Source: Sabellastarte sp. h YS-2021 (taxonomy: Eukaryota; Annelida; Polychaeta; Sabellida; Sabellidae). From it: DNA of 64,000 nucleotides. The notes under the pieces are model-generated. The model worked only from the letters and a program-made list of their open reading frames with translations, searched no databases and had not been told where the DNA came from. The position numbers were made by a program, and so were the translations under genes. Location of the stretch: NCBI GenBank assembly GCA_964017235.1, contig OZ024936.1, positions 57,897,028 through 57,961,027 of the forward strand, given 5' to 3'. This document shows, in pieces, positions 37,801-49,800 of this stretch. Each line of letters starts with the position of its first letter. The first letter of the stretch is position 1.

Positions 37801-40800
37801 AAATTTTCGACCCACAGGGTATCTGAGGAGTGTACTCTTTGCAATTTTCAAAAAATTTTCCCCTCCCCAAAAATGGCGGCCATTTTGAATTTTCGAATTT
37901 TTGCCAAAAATGGCAAAACACTAATTTGCTTCTATCTCCTTAACCGTGCGAGATAGAGCGATTTCGGCAAAATTTTCGACCCACAGGGTATCTGAGGAGT
38001 GTACTCTTGCAATTTTCAAAAAATTTTCCCCTCCCCAAAAATGGCGGCCATTTTGAATTTTCGAATTTTTGCCAAAAATGGCAAAACACAAATTTCCTTC
38101 TATCTCCTTAACCGTGTGAGATAGAGCGATTTCGTCGAAATTTTCAACCCACAGGGTATCTAAGGAATGTAATATTTGCAATTTTCCAAAAATTTTCCCC
38201 TCCCCAAAAATGGCGGCCATTTTGAATTTTCGAATTTTTGCCAAAAATGGCAAAACACAAATTTGCTTCTATCTCCTTAACCGTGCGAGATAGAGTGATA
38301 TCGTCGAAATTTTCGACCTACAGGGTATCTAAGGAATGCAATCTTTGCAATCTTCCAAAAATTTTCCCCTCCCCAAAAATGGCGGCCATTTTGAATTTTC
38401 AAATTTTTGCCAAAAATGGCAAAACACAAATTTGCTTCTATCTCCTTAACCATGCGAGATAGAGCGATTTCGTCGAAATTTTTCAACCCACAGGGTATCT
38501 AAGGAATGTAATCTTTGCAATTTTCAAAAAAATTTCCCCTCCCCAAAAATGGCAGCCATTTTGAATTTTCGAATTTTTGCTTAAAATGGAAAAACACAAA
38601 CTGGCCTTAACCGTGCAAAATAGAGTTATTTTGTTGAAATTTTCGACCCATAGGGTATCTAAGAAATGTACTCTTGGCAATTTTCAAAAAAATTTCCTTT
38701 TCCCAAAAATGGCGGCCATTTTGAATTTTCAAATTTTTGCCAAAAATAGAAAAACAGGAATTTGCTTCTATCTTCTTAACCGTGCAAGATAGAGTGATTT
38801 CGTCAAAATTTTCAACCCAACCAATGCAAAAAGGCATGAAGCTGAAATAATTTACATCTACACTAACAAATATTTAAGCATCATTGATATATTTTACAAA
38901 TGAAACAGGGTCTTGTAAGACTACTGTACAATTTGGGCAAAAGGTTCATGGGTGGACATTACACATGATAATGTGTGTTCTTCTATGCTATCCTGTTTCT
39001 ATTCGCATCTACTATCAACAGGGCGGCCTATTTCTAGTTTGGCAATTATTAATACCCAAACCACATTTTCAGAAAAATATGATGGGGAAAGCTCAAAGTG
39101 AAACTGTAATTTTGTATGAACCCACCTGACCCCACATCACTGTAAAAAGGCAAACAAAGCAAACAAATGAGTGTTCACAATTTTAATTGAATCAGTTTGT
39201 ACCCACTTATTAAAATTTATACAACAATCTGCAGAAATCACCAACAACAAAAGCAATACTAAAAATGATGGATTAAACTTGTTATTTGTTAAGGTGAAAA
39301 ACATGAATGTGTTAATATACTTACACTCTTATCTGTCGAATAGCCCCATACTTCCCAAAGATATCATACATTTCCTCTGCTGTAATTTTGTATGGTAAAT
39401 TCTTCACATAGAGGATTCTATTAACCTCTGGTGGCAGTCTAACCTGATTGAATATAATGATAAAAATATATGATAACTAGAAATAGGACGCCCTGTTGAT
39501 AGTAGGTGCAAATAGAAACAGGATAGCATAGAAGAACACACATTATCATGTGTAATGTCCACCCCATGAACCTTTTGCCAAAATTGTACAGTAGTCTTAC
39601 AAGACCCTGTTTCATTTGTAAAATATATCAATGATGCTTAAATATTTGTTAGTGTAGATGTAAATTATTTCAGCTTCATGCCTTTTTGCATTGGTTGGGT
39701 CGAAAATTTTGACGAAATCACTCTATCTTGCACAGTTAAGAAGATAGAAGCAAATTCCTGTTTTTCTATTTTTGGCCAAAATTTGAAAATTCAAAATGGC
39801 CGCCATTTTTGGGAAAAGGAAAATTTTTTGAAAATTGCCAAGAGTACATTTCTTAGATACCCTATGGGTCGAAAATTTCAACAAAATAACTCTATTTTGC
39901 CCGGTTAAGGCCAATTTGTGTTTTTCCATTTTTGGCAAAAATTCGAAAATTCAATATGGCCGCCATTTTTGGGGAGGGGAAAATTTTTTTGAAAATTGCA
40001 AAGAGTACATTACTTAAATTTCGATGAAATCGCTCTATCTCGCACGGTTAAGGAGATAGAAGCAAATTTGTGTTTTGCCATTTTTGGCAAAAATTCGAAA
40101 ATTCAAAATGGCCGCCATTTTTGGGGAGGGGAAAATTTTTTGAAAATTGCAAAGAGTACATTTCTTAAATCTCGACGAAATCGCTCTATCTCGCACGGTT
40201 AAGGAGATAGAAGCAAATTTGTGTTTTGCCATTTTTGGCAAAAATTCGAAAATGCAATATGGCCGCCATTTTTGGGGAGGGGAAAATTTTTTTGAAAATT
40301 GCAAAGAGTACATTTCTTAAATTTCGACGAAATCGCTCTATCTCGCACGGTTAAGGAGATAGAAGCAAATTTGTGTTTTGCCATTTTGGGCAAAAATTCG
40401 AAAATTCAAAATGGCCGCCATTTTGGGGGAGGGGAAAATTTTTTGAAAATTGCAAAGAGTACATTTCTTAAATTTCGACGAAATCGCTCTATCTCGCACG
40501 GTTAAGGAGATAGAAGCAAATTTGTGTTTTGCCATTTTTGGCAAAAATTCGAAAATGTAATATGGCCGCCATTTTTGGGGAGGGGAAAATTTTTTTGAAA
40601 ATTGCAAAGAGTACATTTCTTAAATTTCGACGAAATCGCTCTATCTCGCACGGTTAAGGAGATAGAAGCAAATTTGTGTTTTGCCATTTTTGGCAAAAAT
40701 TCGAAAATTCAAAATGGCCGCCATTTTTGGGGAGGGGAAAATTTTTTGAAAATTGCAAAGAGTACATTTCTTAAATTTTGACGAAATTGCTCTATCTCGC

Positions 40801-43800
40801 ACGGTTAAGGAGATAGAAGCAAATTTGTGTTTTGCCATTTTTGGCAAAAATTCGAAAATTCAAAATGGCCGCCATTTTTGGGGAGGGGAAAATTTTTTGA
40901 AAATTGCAAAGAGTACATTTCTTAAATTTCGACGAAATCGCTCTATCTCGCACGGTTAAGGAGATAGAAGCAAATTTGTGTTTTGCCATTTTTGGCAAAA
41001 ATTCGAAAATGCAATATGGCCGCCATTTTTGGGGAGGGGAAAATTTTTTGAAAATTGCAAAGAGTACATTTCTTAAATTTCGACGAAATCGCTCTATCTC
41101 GCACGGTTAAGGAGATAGAAGCAAATTTGTGTTTTGCCACTTTTGGAAAAAATTCGAAAAATCAAAATGGCCGCCATTTTTGGGGAGGGGAAAATTTTTT
41201 GAAAATTGCAAAGAGTATATTCCTTAGATACCCTGTGGGTTGAAAATTTCGACGAAATCGCTCTATCTCGCACGGTTAAGGAGATAGAAGCAAATTTGTG
41301 TTTTGCCATTTTTGGCAAAAATTCGAAAATTCAAAATGGCCGCCATTTTTGGGGAGGGGAAAATTTTGGGAAAATTGCAAAGATTACATTCCTTAGATAC
41401 CCTGTGGATCGAAAATTTCCCCCCCAAAAGCAATCCCATACAAGCTATTAACCCAATGAACCTCCATACCAAATTTCAGAAAGCTAGGGTTAATAGCATT
41501 CCTTAAAATGTCTGGAAACCAAAGAGCTACTCAAAAGTAGCAAAGTAGCTATTACTCGGTTAGCTATAGAGCTATCATCACCAAAAGCAATCCCATACAA
41601 GCTATTAACCCAATAAACCTGCATGCCAAATTTGGTAAAGATAGGATAAGAACTGTTGCCTAAAATGTCTCGAAACCAAGTGGGACGCCGGACGGCGGAA
41701 AAAGCAAAAATAATATGTCCACCCCCCAGTGGGGTGGACATAATAATGATAAATATTTTCTAACTTGATGGGATTTAGAGTTAAACAATAAACATCTACT
41801 TACTGAAATGTATGGAACATATATAAAATTTACTGTGCAAGAAAAAAATAGCATCGAAGATGCTCGTATTCGATGCTCATACCATACAGCCCAGGGAAAT
41901 AGTTTTTGACGAAATAGGATTTAGAAGACGTGAGACAGTACAAAGATCAGGAGACTTTCAGAGCAAATAGTGTTAGTTAATGTCAGTTATGTAAAGCTCC
42001 AAATAATGTTTAAGTAGAAAAACAAAAAATTCTGAAACTGTAAAATTTAAAAATTGAAGTATAGCTGCCACTAGAAATAGTTAAATTAAGTAAGAGTACA
42101 TAAAATAATCAGTTACAGCAGTTCATATATCTTTGTCGTAAGAGAAATATGTCTCAGTTATGGCAGGTGAACATACTTTGGCAGAGCAAAGGTTAAAGAT
42201 CACACCATGACACATCATAGCTACACTCCCAAACCAATGACCCATCCAGGAATCAACTTCATACACCTTACAGTTTCCAAGATATAGCCCAGACAAGATT
42301 TTTAACTTCAAGGTCACTACAGCAAGGACAAAGGACAAATCAAGGCCACACCATGACATTGCATACCTTCACCCACTAACTAATGGCCATACCAATTATC
42401 AACCTTCTACACATTACAGATTCTGAGGTACAGTCTAGACAAGATTTAAATGAGCAAGGTTCAAGGTCTAATCAAGATCCCACAATGACGTTGCACACAT
42501 ACACTCCCTAACCAATGTCCCTACCAAGTAACAACTTCCTACACCTTACAGTTTCCAAGATATAGCCCGGACAAGATTTTACAGGTCAAGGTAGGATATA
42601 TATGTATATACTCCAATTGGACTTTCTGCCAGTAAAATTTCAAATTCAAGCTAAACATGGTTGAAAGCCCAATTGAAGTTTCTACCAAGCAAACTTCGTG
42701 AAAAGTCCAACTGGAGTTTCTACTGGTAGAAAGTACAATTGGAGTTCCTACAGCCTACCGGTAGGATTTTAAATTTTACAAGATTGGATTTTCTACCATG
42801 ATATATATAATGGAAGGATTAGTTAAAATATCAGAAACATACCCAAATCCGAAGAAATTAGAAACTTTTTTTTCCATATTTTCATTCATTTGCAGACTTT
42901 CATAGCTATAAGTTGAGCATAACTGCCATGTTTTGGTTATGCCACTTTATACCCTCAATCTCACTTGATAACACATATAACTTAAAATACTGGACACAAA
43001 CCCAAAATTCAAAGATATTACATTCCTTTATCCCATATTTTGGGCATTTGCGGACTTTTATTGTGATTTTGTTGACAGAAAATGTCCATGGTTAATTGGG
43101 GTGTACTAAAACACAAAGTCTCTGAATCGGTATGGTTTTTCATCGGTGGGCAACCAATGTACACAATGTTTATACCAACCCATCCCTAAAAACAATCATT
43201 TAAAACCAATAAAATACAAGAATACTTTCTATCTATGGTTTAGTTTCAATTTTGAAGAACTTATTTCATGGGGTGTCCTGTGAAATTTGTTCCTTTTATC
43301 CATTTCTGTGCTAGCGGGCACACACAGAAATGGTTACATTATCAGCTTAAAAATGTAAGATTAAACATAATATTCAACATACTTTTGTTGTACCAATTTT
43401 TTGTGCAACATATTTCTTAAACAATTATTTATGGGTACCACTAAAAGAGCGTATTGAAGCATATGGGAAAGTATGGAAGCATATGGGAATGTATGGAGGT
43501 TCCTAACAATATTTTAGTAATAATAGACTAAATGCTTCAAATTCGCAAATGTAATTAATATTCATGTATGAATAGAAATGCATCAGGTCATGGAATCCCT
43601 TGGCTTTCCTAACAATATTTTAAAAATAACATCAGAGATGCCCGTACCCCACAGCCTGGGGAAATAGTTTTCAACAACATGAGATATAGAAGTAGTGAAA
43701 CAGTACAAAGATTGGGATATTTTCAGAGCAGTGTCCATTATATTAAGGTCAAAATGATGTTTAAATAGAGAAAATAACATCTAAGAGAAGGAAAATGTAT

Positions 43801-46800
43801 GCAAAGATAAAGTATTAAAACAAGACGATTCAATAGCAAGATGACAGCATTAATCAGTAAATTAAAAATCATGATGCACACCTACAACTCTTAACAAATG
43901 CCACTACCAACTATCAACTTCCTACACCTTACAGTTTCCGAGATATAGCCCGGACAAGATTTTATAGGTCAAGGTCACTACGGCAAGGTCAAGAGTCAAA
44001 TCAAGGTCACACCATGATGCTGCACACCTACAACTCCCAACCAATGTCCCTACCAAGTATCAACTTCCTACACCTAACGCTTTCCAAGATATAGCCCAAA
44101 CAAAATTTTATAGGTCAAGGTCACTACAGCAAGTTCAAAGGTCAAATCAAGGTCACACCATGATGGTGCACACCTACACCCCCTAAGCAATGTCCCTACC
44201 AAGTATCAACTTCCTACACCTTACAGTTTCCAAGATATAGCCCGGACAAGATTTTCAAACTCAAGGTCACTGCGGCAAGGTCAAAGGTCAAATCAAGGTC
44301 ACACCATGACGTTCCACACCTACACCCCCTAACCAATGTCCCTACCAAGTATCAACTTCCTACACCTTACGGTTTCTGAGATACAGCCCGGACAAACTTT
44401 TCCCCGCCGCCCTCCCGCCCATCCGGACACCATGGATGAAAACAATACCCCGACAGCCCCCAAGGGCTGTGGGGTAATAAAAGTACTGCTTGAAGATCAA
44501 ACTAGAAATAGGACGCCCTGTTGATAGTAGCTGCGACATATGAATAAAAACTGGATAGCATAGAAGAACACACATTATCATGTGTAATGTCCACCCCATG
44601 AATCTTTTGCAAAAATTGTACAGTAATCTTACAAGACCCTGTTTCATTTGTAAAATATATCAATGATGCTTAAATATTTATTAGTATACATGTAAATTAT
44701 TTCAGCTTCATGCCTTTTTGCATTGGTTGGGTCGAAAATTTCGACGAAATCGCTCCATCTTGCACGGTTAAGCAAATTTCTGTTTTTCAAATTCAAAAAG
44801 GCCACCATTTTTGGGAAGAGGAAAATTTTTGGAAAATTGACAATACATTGCTTAGATACCCTGTGGGTCGAAAATTTCGACAAAATCGCTCTATCTCGCA
44901 CGGTTAAGGAGATAGAAGCAAATTTTGTTTTTTTCCATTTTTGACAAAAATTCGAAAATTAAAAATGGCCGCCATATGTGGGAAGAGGAAAATTTTTGAA
45001 AATTGCCAAGACTACACTGCTTAGATACCCTGTGAGTCAAAAATTTTGACGAAATTGCTCTATCTCGCACGGTTAAGGAGATAGAAGCAAATACGTGTTT
45101 TTCCATTTTGGCAAAAATTCGAAAATACAAAATGGCCGCCATTTTTGGGGAGAGGAAACTTTTTTTTAAATTGCCAAGAGTATACTTCTCAGATACCCTA
45201 TGGCTCAAAAATTTCGACGAAATCGCCCTATCTCGCACGGTTAAGGAGATAGAAGCAAATTTATCTTTTGCCATTTTTGGAAAAAATTCGAAAATTCAAA
45301 ATGACCGCCATTTTTGGGGAGGGGAAAATTTTTTGAAAATTGCCAAGAGTACATTTCTCAGATACCCTGTGGAGCAAAAATTTCGACGAAATCGCCCTAT
45401 CTCGCATGGTTAATGAGATTGAAGCAAATTTGTGTTTTTCCATTTTTGGCAAAGTAGCTATTACTCAGTTATATAGCTATTATCACTAAAAGCAATCCCA
45501 AGCAAGCCATCGACCTAAGTAATGCTCATACTAAATTTGGTAAAGATATGTCAAATATTTTTCCTTAAAATGCCCGGAAACAAAAGAAGTAGACAAAAGT
45601 AGCTAAGTAGCTATTACTCAGTTAGCTATAGACCTATCTTCACCAAAAGCAATCCCATGCAAGCTATTAACCCAATAAACATCCATACCAAATTTAGTAA
45701 AGATAGGATAAATACTTTTCCTTCAAATGAGCGCAAACCAAGCGTCCGGACGCCGGAAAAAGCAAAAAATAATATGTCCACCCCACCAGTGGGGTGGACA
45801 TAATACTTCCAATCTGCAATAATAACTGGCAGCTAGATGTGGGAGTGAACTACTGGTAGCGAGATGCCGTGGTTGTGAGTTAAACGAAAATCATAAAATT
45901 GTACATCAGTTATAAGGTTAGACAGTATTGGACGCTTTTTAGTACCACGGATTATTTACACAGTTGGACATAAAGATAAACGGACACAAAGACAAACAGT
46001 CTCCAGAGATTTGTCTATTTTGGTGGCTTAAACAAAAAATTGCACAAACGAACACATGCCATGATAAGCTTTGTTTAAATGCATTTTATTTAATCTGTGT
46101 AAATTTTTTGTTTGTACAACTTATATTTGAAAAATTCTGAAGACAATTTTTCTTTGTGTCCACCTGTGTAACAACAAAATATATGAATAATTATCTGTGG
46201 TAGCTTCAATATTGCGAAAATAATTTCACGAGGGAACAAATTTCATGCGATACCAGAATGTATGACAGTATTATAGCCGAAGTACGGGTTTTCGATATAT
46301 TCACGTTTTCGATCGTTTAAACTAAAACCTCAAAAGTCTTATTTTGGGCTGATGTTTTTATAATATTTTAGAATAAGCCTTATTGGAGTTCCGAGTGCTC
46401 ATGTGTGGCAACCCTGTTTACAAACGAGCATGTGGAAAAACAATGGCCATGTGCGAACAAGAATATTCACTAATTACCTGGTTAACATATATGAAAATAA
46501 TTCTTCCTGAATTTAAACAAATTGTACATCATTTTGAAGCTCCAATTACACAGAATTTAATTTCCTGTTGTGTTTCTACGGTTTTGTAGTGAATTCGTGA
46601 GGATTTTGGTGCTTACTTTAATATACTTCACCGAACAAAATATGAAAATATGAATAGTAAATGCCTTTAAATAGTTTTTAATGTAAATTTCTATTTAAAG
46701 CCTGGACGTGTGCATATATTTTGAATATGGAGAATGAAATAATTAGATAAGATTTTATTTTAATATATATTGGCGACTAAACTATTTTAAAAATTGACAA

Positions 46801-49800
46801 AGATAAAATAATAATTGCACAGATGCCCTGTCCATATGTTCATAAACCAGCTTTTAAATGCCTTACCTTACCTTACCTGTCCATATGTTCATAAACCAGC
46901 TTTTAAATGCCTTACCTTACCTTACTTTTATAGAATTATAAAAATAATTTTATGATCTGCAATATTGTGACAGTATTATTTGACAGTATTATATGTAAAA
47001 TGGTGTTTAGTCACACTTTCACCAATACATCAGTTTCTGATCAGAAAGGAAGATGAATAAAAGCAAATATTTATAATATTACAGTCTAATTTATAAACAA
47101 AGTCACAGAAAATAGGAAACATGGAGACACAATTGTTTAAAAATAGGCGAAGTTGACAAATGGTTTACTCGCATAAAGGCATTCTTCAACAATGTAGATG
47201 AATTCACAATTTAGTACAAAAAGAATATTCTAGAATGATTTTATCTAAAATTTATTAATTTTCTTAAAAATGAAATTAATAGCACTGAATATAATAATTC
47301 ATGAGCAAGATAATCCATTTAACAAGATAATTATGAATATACTTCATTGAGCTGATATTACATTTTTGATTACTACCCAATGGAGTACTGTTTTCACTAG
47401 GGGCTATCCTCCCCCCACACCCTTCTAAAAGGTTATTTATTTTCAATGATCCATTTCACAATTAGACATGGCTAGGAAAGTGTGGGGGTGGATAGTCCCC
47501 AGTCACCATAATTTAATAAATTAATAAATGGCCTTTGAATTGCTACAGACACTGCAGTGAATAACAGCTAAGGACCTTAATTTCTGGGTGTTTGGTAAAT
47601 ATACTTTAAAAAAAGATTTCATATTTTACCAGGGCAATTCAAATTTCTTCATGTAAAATTACTTGAAAAAATAATTTGCCATTGAAATGATAAAAATTTC
47701 ACAATTTATAAAACAGGTTTCACTCTAATCTTTGCAAAACATAGGATGTCAACAGATGCTCATCTTTCCAAAATATTCTAAAAATGCCACATATTTTTGG
47801 AAAAGGATTTAACAGTGTCTCTACTCATTTTTATCGGAATAAGTCATCCTGTATAATTACCGGCAGGACCGGTCCCAGAGTGTACATTCGCCAGGTGTCG
47901 CCTTGTGCATACTTCCTGTCTAGATAGGATGACGTCATCGTGTCTTTTTCGTTGTCTAAATCTATTAGACCCCTAGTAAACAGAAAGCGGGGCCGGTTGG
48001 AAGGGCCTTGTCTGTCCATTGGATATGGTATTAACTTATAAAAATGTAATTTACTTATTAAATTTGCAATTTTATTGTGTTAATACATCCTATCCTATGG
48101 ACAATTGCTGAATAAGTACCGCTTGGTAGGCGGGTAAGTTACTAAGGACTTAAATGAGCTCATAAAAGAAAACAAAATCTCTATAGACCTGGTTTACCCT
48201 TAAGACAGAGAGAACCCTATGAAGTCAAGGTGGTTACCAGAATCCGGTTAAACGGGACGTATACCGACAGTACCCCCCCCCCCCCCCCCCCCCCCGTTTC
48301 ACGTACCTACTCTGAGGTCAGGGAAGAGAGGGAGGAGTTCAGTCCCAAGAAAATAAACCTCCTAAAGGAAGCAATGCACAGTTGTTGTTTTTTTGTTTGT
48401 TTTTTTTTTTTTTTGATTGATTTATAAGTATCAGTATATACAGTATGTACATATTTACAAATAATGTCTCCTCATTGGGCCAGATGGTGGATCAGCTGAG
48501 TAGCCACTACCGGCCCTAAATGGAAAAGCTCTGAATTAAGCCACATCCTTCAGGTAGAACTGTGTGAAGGTATTATGAGATTTCCAGTGGCAGGCTGATA
48601 ATATTTGCTCTAAGAAGATTCTTGACTGGAATGCCTTAGATGCAGCAAAGGCCCTAACATCATGGGCTTTAACCTGATGCAGTGTGAGGGCCTCCTGATC
48701 TGAGAGCTCATAACAAAGGATCACAGGAAAACCTCTGGGTGAAGGGACCATTCCGTTTGAATGGTCTGGCCCAGCCTGGATAGCTTGTCCGGTATTATGT
48801 TCAGCCCGCCGGGGATGTGACGTGCTCTAAGAGTTACCTGTTTTCTGGTGCACAAGGACAGGATTCTCCACAGTAGGGCACACAGAGGGCCCGATTTCAT
48901 CCCCCCCTTCCTTGTTGATATAGGCAACTACTGTTGTGTTGTCTGTGGCTATGAGGACTATGTGGTTTGAACAGAGGTCTTGGAATTCTTTCAGGGCCAG
49001 AAAAACTGCCTTTAATTCCAAAGGGTTTATGTGCAACTTGCTTTCTGGAAGAGACCAGGTTCCCCTTGCAGTGCGTTTGTTTAAGTGAGCGCCCCACCCT
49101 TCTTTTGATGCGTCTGTAAAGATTTGCAGAGCATGTTTTAGTGGGTGTAATGGTTGACCTGTAAGAACATTGCTTTCCTCCAGCCACCATCTCAGATGTG
49201 GGTGGAGTGATTTTGGAATGGGAATGATCTTTTCCATTGTCTCCGGGACTCTCCAGTTGTTCCTGAGATGCCACTGAATGGGTCTCATGTGTAACCGGCC
49301 TAAGTGTACCTGCTTTTCTGTGGCTGTTAACAACCCGATTAGAGACATCAATTTTCTGACCGGGCATACTGGACTGGATATGAGTTCCTGTATTTTTGTC
49401 TGTAGTGTCTGCCAACGATCTGGTGTGGGCCTGACCCCGCCCTCCATCAAGTCGAACTGGTAACCTACGAAATTGAAAACTTGTGTGGGTTCCAGTTCTG
49501 ATTTTTCTTTGTTCACTAGCCAACCCAACTCTTGACAGAGGGATACTAGGATCTGTGTATGTTGGAGACAAGTTTGGTGGGATCTGGCTCTGACCAACCA
49601 GTCGTCCAGGACATTTGTCCTCAAAATGGCGAATCTCCTCTTCCGCCTTGGAAATAATATGGTCCGGAAATAGTGCACTCATGTGGAGTGGAGCAGACCT
49701 GAGTGACATGAGAGTATCCTGTTTAATTCCTGTCCAAGTAACTGTCTCTTCTGGCCAGTGTTAGGTTTGCTACATTAATGAATACCCCGTCTGACAGGTC

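Noticed and set aside
23745-38830. CRISPR-like or coding tandem array
   Set aside because: Units are contiguous 169-bp satellite monomers without unique spacers, in a eukaryotic intron.
48230-48427. Proline-run open frame on the plus strand
   Set aside because: Created by the C23 homopolymer inside the DIRS-like element; no other support.
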